This document shows, in pieces, positions 26,824 to 43,890 of a stretch of DNA of 64,000 bases. Numbering within the stretch: the first letter of the stretch is position 1; the number at the start of each line of letters is the position of its first letter. Origin of the DNA: Epiperipatus broadwayi. Its lineage: Eukaryota > Onychophora > Udeonychophora > Euonychophora > Peripatidae. The stretch is from assembly GCA_028023455.1 (NCBI GenBank), contig JAQFVV010000276.1, positions 374,001-438,000 of the forward strand, in the 5' to 3' direction. A program made the position numbers and the translations under genes. Below the pieces are notes generated by a model. The model did no database searches, was not told the origin of the DNA, and saw nothing but the letters and a program-made list of their open reading frames with translations.

Positions 26824-29022
26824 GCATGGGATGATATTTGCTACACTTGACTCATTTCAAAATTCAATATGAATAAAAAATTTCAAGTGGTAAATAAACA
26901 CACATTGAAGCAGATTAAATATATATAAACAAGTATGAGAAGAACATCACCAAACCCAATGCCAGATATCAAAATCCACCTCTAGATAATGATAAGCATA
27001 GATACAAATACATGGGCTGAATATATAAATAAATCATCATGTCGTATAAACAAGATATCATTTTATATGCACACATGCCTTAAACTTTCTTTTTTATTTT
27101 TAACCACACATGATAATCACAAAAAAAGAAAACTGTCAATAATTTAAATGGCCTAATACTTATGTAAAAATTATTATATACACATCTGCATACATCAAGT
27201 AAGAAATAAATATGTCAAGTTCTAAGGCAATATTAATTAAAACATGTATTTTAAGAAAGTATTAATTTAATTTTTTTTTTTCTAAATATAAAAAATTAAT
27301 TCTTCCTTTTTTCTAAAGAAAATCTAGATTGTCTAGCACAATTACTAAATGGCAGGGGTGAAAGAAAAATCTTGCTCTGAGATTCCTTTAAATAACTTTC
27401 TATTAACTTTACTAGGGGAGGGGGGGTATATATCTTTAGAAAAATAATTGCATATATAAAATTGACTATCAATTGTCAAATTTTAAAAGACATTAAAGGT
27501 TGTAATTGAAATATACAATACATGACATATATATAAAAAAATTAAATGAATAAAACAAACTTAAAATTACATATAAATATGTAATATAAAAAATACATGT
27601 TAATAAAGATAGAAGTATAAAACTACAAATTATTAAAACAAAATTTACATATATTCTTATGCATTTCTAGTTTACTAATATATCTAAAAAATAGTTCATG
27701 TAAACATTTTACCCTAAGTCTGTAGTGGCATGGGTGTAGGGCTACTGCTTTCTATAGAGATTATATATAAATGTGTACATATGTCTGGCATGTAGATATT
27801 ATTTCTGGAGTCTACTTCTTGTTTCATGGATAAGGAGGAGTACATTAAAATGGTGGCCTAGAATTTCAGCAATTGGATGGTTTAGTTGGCAGATGAAATT
27901 GTCACATGCTGGTTACAGATTCATTGTGAAGATGAACTTTATATTTGAGTGGTTTTGCTGCACATAGCTTTAGTTATGGCAACTGATAAAAGTTCTGAGT
28001 TCATCATCTTAGGACACAAATAGATATGGCTGGATCAAAATATAAGCAGGGGATCAGCAGACACCACCAAATAAACAGAATCAGAATTAAGCAGAATCTG
28101 GTGAAATAAGCAGACTCAATAAGCAGTACAGTTTGGGAGACTCTGATGAAGTAACCAGAAAAACAAAGCAGACTCTGATGAAATAAGTAAAATAATTAAG
28201 TCATCTAATTAGATAATTTTAGGTTGTGTTTTATAGACCTACAATTCATTGTATGACCCACTCAGAAATTTAAGGAATCTTTCTATTCAGCAAACCTGTG
28301 ATTAAAAATTCTTCACCAGATAAGCCAAATATTTTTTATTAATTAAGAAATTCCAAATTGTATTAAAAATTTTCTATATAACAAAACTTAATGAAAGAAA
28401 ATTATATATTGTTAAGATTTTAATTGGAATAATCTGATTAGAATTGAAAAACAAGACATTTTAAAATTATGTACTGTAATCCAATTTATAATTACAAAAT
28501 CTTACTAACTTTCTAATTACTTCAAAGCATCAATTTCCTGCTCCATGTTAATTGTTTTTATAGGAGATATGTTTGTTGCATTTTGATGTCTTATCAAAGT
28601 TGGTAACAGTTTATTGGGTGTGAATTTATTAATTGATATAGTTTAAACTTTGTCAAGATATTTATTTTACCATATTATCAGTAATTATCAATTAATATTA
28701 TTTAAGGTGTAAGGCAGTAATTTGGACTGTTTTCAAGTCTGCCTTAAATTAATCTACTATTAACATTTAATATTTAAGAAGTTTGCATCCTAATTATTTA
28801 CCATATTACTATTTCATTGTCTGTAGTTTGGTGCATAAATATAGACTTTACACATTACATTGAGTTGCTATCAAATAGTTTGTAGTCAGTTGAATAATTG
28901 TGTAAATCATGATACAGTCTTTTCAGATAATCTATCTGGTCAGTATTTTGATATTATGTCAAATATGAACAAAATTTATTAAATGGGAAATTTTAGCTAA
29001 TACTATCAAAATTTGTTTGAGG

Positions 29023-29023
<1 letters not shown>
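26723..29023. other. Desert with TA tracts and small repeats
   Basis: Holds (TA)n at 26723-26759, a perfect 16-bp palindrome arm pair ATCCCATGCATTTATA / TATAAATGCATGGGAT (26775-26832) around (TA)n, a G-run at about 27414-27427, and a degenerate short tandem of AAGCAGA(A/C)TCTG(A/G)TGAAATAAG at about 28080-28190. The 64-aa frame at 27773-27967 is not recognised. No gene is called. Confidence 0.6.

Positions 29024-29107
<84 letters not shown>
29024..29107. repeat. (TA)n microsatellite
   Basis: About 42 perfect TA units, forming the left border of large repeat copy A. Confidence 0.95.
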
Positions 29108-32045
<2,938 letters not shown>

Positions 32046-32064
32046 AATGTACAAATATGAATGT

Positions 32065-32116
<52 letters not shown>

Positions 32117-32121
32117 TAGTA

Positions 32122-32162
<41 letters not shown>

Positions 32163-32890
32163 CACTACATAAATATAAAATAATAATACTAATATTTTCT
32201 AAGATAAAAAATCAACTAATTTTTTGTTGGATACATGTTTCTGTCAATAAACTTGCTTTCATCAACAGCACAGAAAATTAGATGCGATCTAAAAAATATA
32301 GCAGCATAATTTTTACTTAAATAAATTTGCAATTCTTAACATTTGCTGCATTTTTCCAAAAGCTTTTCAGTATACATGATGGTGCTATTTGTAACTCTGA
32401 ATTTAATGTCACCCTATTGCAAATTTCTTTAGCATATGTTTAAGAGTTTTGAAATTATTTGATGGCAAAAATTATACCTAATTTAAAAAATCTCATGATG
32501 ACATTACTGCTCATATAAACTATAATGTTGCTAATTTGTAGTTTCTTTGTTCTCTAACACTTCAAAACTATCTGCAAGATCTTTTGATAGTGTTTGTGTT
32601 TTTATTTAGACTTCAAAAATAAAAAAGTATTTTTTCCATAATTTATTTGCATAATTATGACTATTTTTAAAAAATATGTATGTGATATTTATTTTTCAAT
32701 AAAGTAATGAGATTAGATTAAGATTTTATTTAAATATAGTTAAATATTATATCCAAACCAAATTTACAATTTTAAACACCATATTATGAATAATGCAGAT
32801 AATTTTTATTACTTTTGCAATCTCAAAGATTTTGTTGTATGTTATATATATATATATATATATATATATAACATACATATATATATAGTC

Positions 32891-32921
<31 letters not shown>

Positions 32922-32929
32922 TGACTTGA
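32046..32929. other. Desert with (TA)n tracts
   Basis: (TA)n at about 32070-32111 and 32127-32156, then AT-rich unique sequence, then two TA blocks at 32842-32918. No gene recognised. Confidence 0.6.
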
Positions 32930-33739
32930 AGACCTTCAAGCTTTCTACAGATATGCACTCCATCTTATACAACTGATACACATGACAATATACATGAGAG
33001 CAAGATAAATTGTTACCAGTATACATATTTCATGTTAAACCAGAACTCAGCAGTTGATCCAGATCACCATCTCCCACACATACATATAATCAGTTCTCAG
33101 TTTACTTTAAGATAGTAACTCTTCAAAATTTAATAAACAAGCTTTAATCTTCTTCATCTTACAACTCTTCAGCCATCTATATAATTGAAAACTTGTGAAG
33201 GAACACACAAAGCCCTTATTAATTTCAATATTATTGTTATACTTGTGTTGCCTTTAAGTCACTCTGATTCCTCCCATACAAGACATTAATATGTCAAATT
33301 TAAATATAAAGAAGAGGGAATGACAGAATACAGGCTGGCTTTGAATGTTACATTATCAGATTTTCAATGATATTCATGGCTTTCGAGATGGAGGATGGAG
33401 AAAAGTGAAGCTTGTCTATTAATGTTTGAAAATTTGCCATCTTAATATAAACTGAGCATATATATATATATATATGGAAGGTGATATATTTGCCATATTA
33501 ATATAAACTGAGCATATATATATATATATATGGAAGGTGATGATTTGGATCAACTGATGAGTGCTAGTTCATTACAAAATACTTATATTAGAGATCATTT
33601 ATCTTCTTCACATGTATGTGGTCATGTGTGTCAGTCATATAAAATGAAGTGCATAGCTGTAGAGAGCTTGAAAGTCTGAGTTCAAGTTCTTTTTAAATAC
33701 ATTAGATTTAGTGTAGGGACTATACTTATATTTAAATAT

Positions 33740-33740
<1 letters not shown>
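32930..33740. repeat. FB-S1 fold-back element, long version
   Basis: The left unit (32930-33110, minus) begins at the B-box end (CTTCAAGCTTTCTACAGATA) and ends with the head AATCAGTTCTCAGTTTACTT. The right unit (33430-33710, plus) begins with TCTTAATATAAACTGAGC, repeated once as a 58-bp duplication, and ends GTCTGAGTTCAAGTTC. Inner sequences 33110-33290 and 33290-33430 are also partly complementary and recur at 17080-17275, so the full fold-back includes longer arms than the short copies. Confidence 0.7.
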
Positions 33741-33772
<32 letters not shown>

Positions 33773-33779
33773 AAAACAG

Positions 33780-33897
33780 ACCAGGAAGTAACTGAAGCTT
33801 CCAAGAAGTTACATAAATAAATAAACTACCAAAAACAGATGATATTTATGGTATATAACTCATTGGAAACCTCAGTTATTTCCTGCTCAGTCACATA
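33780..33897. repeat. Small inverted repeat
   Basis: CCAGGAAGTAACTGAAGCTTCCA and TGGAAACCTCAGTTATTTCCTGCT pair with three mismatches around an 80-bp AT-rich loop. A (TA)n(TG)n run precedes it at about 33741-33772. Confidence 0.7.
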
Positions 33898-35259
33898 TAA
33901 TCTGTTATTTATATATATATATATATATAACTAGAAAAAAATTCGCAAGCCACGTACATATTATAACGGTTAACTATATGTTACATTCACTAATAAATTC
34001 CATTTGGTCAAAAACTTTCAAGTTAAATTTAGAAAGTCCATCTTTAAATGTTATAATTATTCATATATATATATATAACGTACATTTATCCACAAGTAGC
34101 TAAAGACTGTTAAAGTTATATTTATTGATTATAAATATTCAATCAATATGTTTTTTTCTGATGTTTTTACAAATTAGATTCACCTGACAAAATTTTGTAG
34201 AACAAGAATAAATTTGTTATAATTAAAGATAACTGGTAATTATTAACTTAATAAATGTATTTATAGTTTTTTTAGTATATACATGGATAATTAATATAGA
34301 ATAAATAATAACAAACGAGATATGATAATGCTATTTTTATGTGAATATATATATATATATACGTTTTGAATAGCTAGACAAAAGATTTAAAACAGCTCTA
34401 TATAAACAGTGAAGAATTCAATATTCATCAACTTTGCAGATTAACAAATGGTAGGCCGTTTGAGCGTTTTCCCATCCTTATTTTAATCTTTATCCAAGAA
34501 TAGTCTAGATATTTTGATTTCTGGCTAATATTATGTAATTGGGATTTAAACTCGAGTTTTAGTAAAACAAGCATAAGTGCTGCTAGAACTACATTATATT
34601 TATTCCAAACAAAAGATGCCAATTTTAATTTCAATTATTCGAGTATAATAACCTTTATTTTATAAAATAGTCACTACTGATTTGCAAAAGCCAACCGGAA
34701 TGTTATCAAAGCTACGGTCGTTTTTAATCTGCTCTTTTTATTATAAGACTCTAAATGACATTTGATTTATATATAAATTGAAAAAAAATTAAAAATAGAA
34801 AAAAAAAGCAAGATTTTATAACATTAATAGTACGAGAGGAATAATCTCAGAAGTAGGAATTTACATTTATGTTCAATTATTATTAATATCATATAACATA
34901 GAAGTTTTATATCGATTACTATTAAGATTACTCCAAAATAAAAAAAGGTATAATTTCTATTATTTGTCAGATAGATTTTTTTTCTATTCAAATGTTTATT
35001 TGTAAAAGTGTTTTTTTTTCTTACTTTATTTCCCAGATAATATCGTTAGAAAGTCATTTAACACTTAATATTGAATATTAAGTTGTTTTATTTATGAATT
35101 GAATCTTAAAAAATTTGCGTGCTCCAATTTGGACTCCATGTTTAATTATAAACTAGATGGCCTATTAACAACTGTAATACAGTACTTTTTATTTTTCTAT
35201 TGTTAGTATTCTTTTCACTTTAACGATTTATTTTATAGGAATGAAAATATAGGTAATTT
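33898..35259. other. AT-rich desert
   Basis: Short TA runs (33911-33929, 34063-34078, 34346-34361) and homopolymers only. The 68-aa minus frame at 34428-34634 is unrecognised and lacks support. Confidence 0.6.
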
Positions 35260-35535
<276 letters not shown>

Positions 35536-37142
35536 CAATTAAGCTCCGGTATATGAAGAATATCTTTATTTCAAATTTTATAGGAATGAATAAAACATTT
35601 CATCGTTGCTATTATGATTCGTCATTAATGAGAATCTTAAATATAATTTTATCTGCCTTCAGTATTTGTAGTAAGCTATAGATAATTTTGATGAAATATA
35701 TATACAGGCACGCTCATATATACCCATGCTTATATAAATATTCAATGGATGACTAAAATATCATTAAAGTACATATTAATGCTATATTTTTGACATCTTT
35801 ATAATCCAAAAATAAAAATATAAGTCAACTTATGATTTGTGTTATATAGACTCCTAATATATTTTGTGCTCAACAGTATCTAACAGAAAGTTAACATCAC
35901 TTATATAAGTTTGAATTTTAAAATATTGAAATCGATGTTACTACATTAGCATGAGAATCAGCACTGAAAACATCTGAACTGATTAATGTTTCTGAATGAG
36001 CAATCTTAAAGATAATGATGATATTCTCTAAAGGGAAAAGAATATAAAAAATTAGGGTCATTTATGGTATAAACAAAAGAAACAACAAACTATGAAAAAT
36101 TGTAATTAACAAACTAATCAAAACAGAAAAAAATCACCAAATTATATTTATTGCTAATCTATCTTTGAATACTAGATGTAAGAGCATGAAAAATCAGAGT
36201 AGAACACTGTTTTACCTGGCTTGGTATAGTATTGAATGGTAGATAATGGAGCTGAATATTCATGGATTGCAGCCCAATTCTCTCATTTCTGATGCTTGAA
36301 CGTCTTATGAAATTTCCAGCAATAAACAATAAACCATTCGATTACTTAATAGATCATATGGAGCATTGAGTGATAAGATTTTTATTAAATAATCAATGTT
36401 CACATTTGTTTCAACTATTAATAGAATATTTGTCTAGTGATTGTTAAAAATATTCTTTTCAATTGTAAAATATAGTAGTAATATTTTAATTATTTAGACA
36501 GCTTTTCTATAATTTTCTTTTGGGGGAGTGGATATATTGAATGCTTTCATTACAACTTCAAATTGAACATTATGAGACCTGATTAATTATATAGATCAGA
36601 AACGTTGTTTTCACACAATAATCATATCTTCTAAAATAATGGCAAGCTAATTCCTTAACAACTATAAAATTTCAGATGTTATAATTTTTTTCTATTGTCT
36701 TGTTAAAAAGTTTTAAATATACAAAATGATCATGTACAATATTTTAAAAATACTAATTTTTCTTTTGAAGTAATGTTAAATGCTTTTTCGTAGGCTGATA
36801 CTATTTGATGATAAGAGATATTTTTTCTCGACTTTTTCTTTTTATTGCAAGCATGAACAGTAATTCTTTATCAGATTTCAGTGCAATTTAACAATCGCCA
36901 TCTTTATATTATTTTTTGTATTTAATTTTTATTAATAGAAACTTAAAATTCAAAACTAGAACTAATTCAATCACGTATCTGCCAACTATCTTTAACCGTG
37001 ATTATTATCAAGCTAATAGCTTAAATTTAAAGAAAACCCTGAAGTTTTGAATCCAAGACAATGTTCTTGTATATATATAATCATTTTTTTTTTATCTGCA
37101 TTTAAAATGTTCTACTAGGAAATGTGATACTTCCGTTTCAAT

Positions 37143-37179
<37 letters not shown>

Positions 37180-38935
37180 CAGCAGGTCTATCATTTTATA
37201 TTTTAATTATCTATTTTATTTTAACTATCACATCAGTTTTTTCTTATCTACAAATATAAATATCAATATTATTTCATTTGATATTTTTAGCTTATTACAC
37301 CAAATTTTGAGTAAATTTTGCTTCTTTACTTCAGAAAACTATATATTATTCATGATTACAATGTAATGGTATTAAAGTAAAAAAGAAAAAAAAATATTCT
37401 TCTTTACTTTAGTAATTTGAACAAATCAAATAAAGTTGTATTGAGATTAACATTCCTAACCAAAAAAAAAAAAAAAAATGTTGCCTAAGTAGAAAAAAAA
37501 ATAGCATTATTATAATATATAGTTACTGATATAGGGTCATATTTGTACAATCACAAAAGCAAGTGGGCTTAAGTTCAAATCTTAGTGTTTTTGAATTTGA
37601 TACTATTATTTCTATAGTAAAAATGAGTTACATCAGTTTCCAACTTTAAATTCTAAGTCCTCATTAATGAGATCAAAAACAAGAAACTCATAGAAAATAA
37701 GAATTAAAACGTTATAATACTATCTGATAAAAACTGATAACTAAGTCCTTCTAAAAGGCACAACATTTGTGTTTGCTGTAGTAAACTGACGTAGTATCAA
37801 GTAGTATTATGTTAGTATTATGTTGGTATTACTATTACTGACCCTAGAAACAATAGGGTGAATCTGTTAAAGATTGTCTGATGGTTTATGAAATTGATTT
37901 TATTCTTCATAATAATCTTAAACAAAGCACAACAACTTATATTCTCAAATCTCAAAAAAAATATGTTCAATTTATTATTGCTGTATGTGACATTTATTCA
38001 AGAAATCCTTGAATTAATTATTGAAGCTGTTTATGTTAGGATAGTAAATTCAAAAGTTGACTGTACTAAATGTAATGTTTTTTAATGCTTATAACTTTAA
38101 AAAAAATTGATATCCTAAAATAACATGCTAATACAATTGTAGCTTATAAACAAACAGTTTTTTTAATTAATACCAGAACCAAAGTTTATTATATAGTTAT
38201 ATCACTCTACAGAATACATTTTCACAATTTCTTAAAATGCTAAAAATAGAGATTTTGTGGAATTTGTGTTACTTTTCATAAACGCTATATTCAGAAAATT
38301 GATCATTTCGATTTACAGTGACTACTGTTTCAGCATAAATTGAAATCATGATAGAAATTGTGCATGGTATTTATGCTTTGCACGAAGTTGCATATTAAAG
38401 GAAAATATCATATTAGAGAATGATTTAATTCTGTTTACGTTTTTGCTTAATCTGTTTTTTTAAATTTTGCTCTCTACATTTACTAGGTTCATATATCATA
38501 AAAATAGTATTATCTAAACAATATGGATCAGCAGAATATATTTGGACATATCGTTGAAGAAAAATAATTGCTAATCATTTACCCAGTTGCTAAAGTATTA
38601 TATATTCTTATTATAATAGCAAACTATTTAAGAAAATTCTTATTCAAGATGGACAAAATTTGAATAATGGCTTGGTACAAAATTTATATTCAAAACATAC
38701 ACAATAATGGATGTTGGAAATTTCCAGATTTACTGTGCCCTCTGGAAATAGGTAGAAAAAATTTGGTATAATTAGCGATCTGCAAAATTATTCCAACTTA
38801 CTGCAAACTGCTTACTAAATTTAGCAAATTTTTAAAATTACTATTTTATCAACAAAAGCATCAAACAATTCTTTAAAATACTAGAGCGATAGACTGGAAG
38901 TTTGAACAATCATTGGACAACAGTTTCTGCCTCTT
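35536..38935. other. AT-rich desert
   Basis: No recognised gene or RNA. A (TA)n(TG)n run lies at 37143-37179. Short frames at 37124 and 37888 are not supported by any recognisable domain. Confidence 0.6.
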
Positions 38936-38939
38936 GCCT

Positions 38940-39392
38940 TTATCATACATATACATAACATTTGAGATTAAAATCCTTAACATTTATAATAATAAATATT
39001 TATAGTACTTTCTAACCAAGCATAAGTCAAAATTTACCAAGAATAAATGGCTGTTTATTTTTTGTGCTCCATTTATATGTATAGAAGGTAGACTAAAACA
39101 GTTATGTTAGAAAAAATAAATATTTAAATCATTGCTGAAAACTGTATCTAAATCTATTTCAATTGAAAGTTATATCTATTTAAATATTAACAACAACAAT
39201 TCAAAAATTAAAATATGTAATAGAATAAATACTTACTGGCTTAATATATAAATAATCTTCGAGATTAAAATCAATAACTCGTACAATTAATATTTAAAAT
39301 ACTTTCTAAACAAAAAGAAAGTCGTCGTTTATTTTTGTACTTCATATATATAAAAGATTGTCTAAAATACCTTGGCTAAAAAATTATTTCTA

Positions 39393-39424
<32 letters not shown>

Positions 39425-39665
39425 TAAATAAATGTCTAAAATACATTGGCTAAAAAATTATTTCTAAAATTTGACTTATGACTGGTTAGAGAGTATTTTA
39501 AATATTTATTGTATAGTGTTATGGATTTTAATCTCGAAGATTGTTTATATATTAAACAGGGTTTTAATCTCAAATGTTATTTGTATATTTAGCACCGGTG
39601 GTATTTCATTATATATTTTAATCTCGAATGTTACTTATATATTAAACACTGAATGTGTTCTATTA
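38940..39665. repeat. Clustered direct and inverted repeats around a GAGATTAAAATC motif
   Basis: GAGATTAAAATC occurs forward at about 38963 and 39260, and inverted (GATTTTAATCTCGAA, TTTTAATCTCAAATG, TTTTAATCTCGAATG) at about 39525, 39560 and 39617. Each lies beside AAATATTTA(T/A)A-TACTTTCTAA or its complement. AAATAC(C/A)TTGGCTAAAAAAT also occurs twice (39368, 39440). An (AC)n(TA)n run sits at 39392-39424. The block is a fold-back superimposed on a direct duplication. Confidence 0.6.
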
Positions 39666-41028
39666 TATATATATGTAATAATGCAAATTAGTTACTCTGA
39701 ATTAAAAACAATAGGATGTTGTTGTTTTTTCATATTATTAGTTTGAATAATAGTAAGAACTAAATATTGACTCGTATATGCATAAATGCAGTAATTTCCG
39801 CTTTGGGTCCTGATATTCATGATGAAAACTAAAACCATAAATTTTCTGAAGTTGGAATAGCACTATTCTATCTGGTGTCTATTGATTTCTCAAGCTTACA
39901 TCATATTGTTCTAGAATAGGATGAAATTTATTCCTGACATTTGAATTTATCCAAACAACATTTAATTATGCCCAATATATTAATCATTCATCTTCATCTA
40001 TTTTGAAAAATTATCGGCACAAATTAATTATAAAATAGGGAGAGCTTACATCCAACTAAAACTGAAATAATTTTTTGTTGAACAGCTGCCATGTACATTA
40101 TTAACGTATCAGGCAATTTAAAATGCTCACTGCATCACCTGAAAACAATTAATTATATATAAAAAAAACTTAAGACATTCACATATCTTATAGTTTTGTA
40201 TAATTTTTTAACATATATAGTTTTGTAATTGCAATTTCTTTTTGGGAATCAACTAATCTTTATTTAATTATTTCCTAATTTTTTTATGTATTTTGTGGGT
40301 TTGATTTTCTAATTTTTAAGAATAATGAAAAAGTTTGATTCTTTGAAATTATTATTGCTTGATTTAGAAGTCTAAGGGCTTCTAACTTGTTATGAGACTA
40401 AAAAAGTAATTTAAATAGATCACTTTTATAATTTTGTTCTGTAAACAGACTACTAATATTTTTAATTATTTGTATTTTAAAACCCTTCTTTTGCAGTAAT
40501 TTAATATTCTTTTTTATATCCATCTTAAATATATATTCAGGTTGAAGTAATAAATATAATTTTAAAATTAGATCGCATATATCCAGGAAAGAAAGATAAT
40601 ATTTTAGCTAATGGACTATTTAGCAAAATAAAATTTTTAATCGCCCTTGGCTGAAAATATTTTAACATTTTTTTTTCCATTTCCTTAATTCAATTTATTA
40701 TAACAACTCAGTATATTGATATATTACTAACTTTATTGAATACCTTTATATTATGTAATATATAATAGTTTAAAATTTTTACTTGAGAATGTAATTTTTA
40801 TTTATCCATTCAATCGTTATTCATAAAGAAAGCTTTTGATACCAAACATTACTTACTTAATATATTTTGCAAAAGTATACCTAGAGCAAGAATCTCTGGT
40901 CCTCAAAAACTCTCAATCCAGTTCATGGATATTTTTAAAAAATATATAGTCCCTGAATAAAACTTCTATTTAAACACATGCATAGTGCAAATATTGAATT
41001 AAATGTTGTCAACTACATATGTTTGTCA
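39666..41028. other. AT-rich desert
   Basis: Nothing recognised on either strand. Confidence 0.5.
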
Positions 41029-41116
41029 AGCATTGTTAGCCGAGAGGTCATCGCACTCACCTTGCAAGCAAGTAGTTGGTTGCAGACAGGTGTGGGTTCG
41101 CATCCAGGCCAATGCT
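41029..41116 (+). tRNA. tRNA-like sequence, probably a pseudogene or solitary SINE head
   Basis: AGCATTG (41029-41035) pairs perfectly with CAATGCT (41110-41116) as an acceptor stem. TTAGCCGAGAGG fits the internal A box and GGGTTCGCATCC the B box, except that the usually invariant A58 is C. The 88-nt length would suit a tRNA with a long variable arm or an intron. CTTGCAA could be an anticodon loop (TGC), and CACCT/AGGTG an alternative anticodon stem, but the D and T stems pair poorly. No SINE tail or poly-A follows. Functional status is doubtful. Confidence 0.45.
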
Positions 41117-42331
41117 ATGACATATGGAAAAAAAATACATATTTTTCCAACTTTTATAATTGTTTTATTTCATTCTATCAGAAGTACAATATACCAACAC
41201 ATTATCTATATTGCGTGGTATATCTGCCTAGGATATAATCTATGACAGGGTATTTTGATTGTCTTTAAAGTGATTTTCACATATGATCTATATACTAGCA
41301 AAATTAAAACATGAATACTTTGGTTTATTATTCTCAATTTCTTTTTTCTTTTTTTATTAGAATGGCTACAATAAGATAAAAAAAAATGACATTGAAAATC
41401 ATGCATTTATAGAAATAAAGTGGTTATATATATAATATTCTGAAAAATATTTCATTTAATAAACAACACAATCTTAAGGAGCACTATTTATCAAAACATT
41501 CTTATTACAATAAAATTGTTGGGGAAATAAGAAATATTAAAATAAAAAACACAGAAAGGAGCTTTATTTAAGTGGCTGATATGTTTCATAAAAAGGACAA
41601 ACATATCAAAAAATTATGTGAAAGCAAATTACATTATTTCAAAAAAAAAAAAGCAAAAAAATTGAAATCATTTTCTGAAAGGGAGTTTGAAAAATATACA
41701 TCCTAATAGCTTTAGAATTAATCTGTCCAGAACATAAAATGAAATTTGAAAATATAAACAGGTTACAAAGAACAGTTACAAGGGAATTGGAAAAATTGTC
41801 ATCAAATGTGGAACAGGCATTAATAATAATGATGCTACTTTATTATTTTTGACAAAAAAATTAACCCTCCTCTCACCTTAAAAAAAGAAAAACTGAAATT
41901 GGTGTACCAGTTGAAATGATTACCCACCCCTAATAATTAAGGATAAATTAATTAAATTTTGATCAAATATAGCAGACTAATTTTAATATCAATAATTTGT
42001 ATGGTCTATAAATGATATAATTACTCAAATGATTCTTGCCAGAAGAAGATTTTGTATTCCTATCCTAAAGGAAAATGGAAGTAATATTAATATAATAAAT
42101 CACCAAAAAAATAACCTTAAAGGTCTAATTTTATTGTAATGACAAAAATTATAATCAATATTTTTACATAATAAATTATTGTTGCTAAAACTACCATGAT
42201 AATATTAATAGTGTGTTGAGTGTAATTATACTGTAGCAAACTTTGGTGTTTGCACTACATAAATTAGGACCCAATATATCATTTTCCATATTGGAATTTC
42301 TTTAAGCAATGCAATGTTGTCAATGATAATG
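41117..42331. other. AT-rich desert
   Basis: Nothing recognised. The overlapping open frames at 40978-41245 cross the tRNA-like sequence and are fortuitous. Confidence 0.5.
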
Positions 42332-42680
<349 letters not shown>

Positions 42681-42935
42681 GCAGCAGCACTATTTCAATC
42701 TATATTCATCCTCCACTCCATCTCAAACAAACAAAACACATACCCTCATACATGCAAAAAAGATAGATGATCCTGAATATACATTTTTTATGCAAAGCCA
42801 GATTATAATCTAGCCCAACTGATGAATGGTAGTTGGAGATCATCTATCTTTTCACATGTATGTAGTCATGTGTATTGGTTGTTTGAGATATATAGACTGA
42901 AAAATCCTAATTTCAAATAGCTCTATTTAGTTCTT
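42681..42935. repeat. FB-S1 fold-back element, short version
   Basis: The left unit (about 42690-42815, minus) and right unit (about 42818-42925, plus) are complementary: GCAAAAAAGATAGATGATC against GATCATCTATCTTTTCACATG, CACATACCCTCATACATG against CATGTATGTAGTCATGTG. The outer ends resemble the family B-box end (GCACTATTTCAATCTATATT left, TCCTAATTTCAAATAGCTC right) but are diverged. Confidence 0.75.
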
Positions 42936-43798
42936 TTTTTTTTACAATTCTTATTTTTTATTTTAGCTTTAAAAATTGAATTTTATTTGCAAAAAGTATT
43001 AAAATAAACTCTATTAAGTTCTCTTTATGAATTCAAGTGAAAATAACTCATAAATAGAATGTGATAAATAAGTAGTAATACTTTGTTCGTTGATGCTATT
43101 TTGCCATTGCTTGTGACTATCCTAATACAATTTATTTTAGAATTTTAATATTTTGTGTTAAATTTTAACATTAATGAATGAATCTCTATTCCACTACAAT
43201 CGGTTATAGATTTATTAATATTAGAAAACGATTAAATAATAAAGAATAGACTACCATTCACAATAAGAAAAAAGTTAGCAGGATAGCTGTTTCAAGTTAT
43301 CATAATTGTAAAAAAAAAAATTTGAATTCAATTAATCATAAACTTTATCATCAATGTATGAAATGTATAAGTCTGTAATAGGGACTGCCTTATGATAATC
43401 CTATGATATCTGACTAATATACTTTCAGAAATCTATTTGTCATATATCCCTATATTGGTAGCACTATTTTGTTCAAGAGAGATTTAATAACATATCCATG
43501 CAAGTATTATATAAAATCCTATCTATATAAAATTGTTTGCAAACTGTTTATACATGTATAATGTTCTGTTTGGATACTAGCAATAAAGTGTAATGACTTT
43601 TTTAGAAATACAATAAAGCAGGATAAAGCAGGATGAATTCTATACAAGATGGTATCTTTTATGACTAACTGTCTAATTATCAAAAAAACTACATAAAATA
43701 AAAGAACACCTATCTAAATATGCAACTTTATAATATTATAGCTAGAATACAACAGATAAATTAAACAGTGCTAAAAATACAAGTAATTTTTGAAATTT

Positions 43799-43832
<34 letters not shown>

Positions 43833-43856
43833 TATAACCATTATATATATATAACC

Positions 43857-43890
<34 letters not shown>

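Noticed and set aside
28140-28190. CTGATGAAGTAACCAGAAAAAC as a hammerhead core
   Set aside because: It belongs to a short degenerate tandem (AAGCAGACTCTGATGAAATA); stem II cannot form and the other repeat copies lack GAAA.
34428-34634. 68-residue minus frame
   Set aside because: Unrecognised, short, with no splice or regulatory context.
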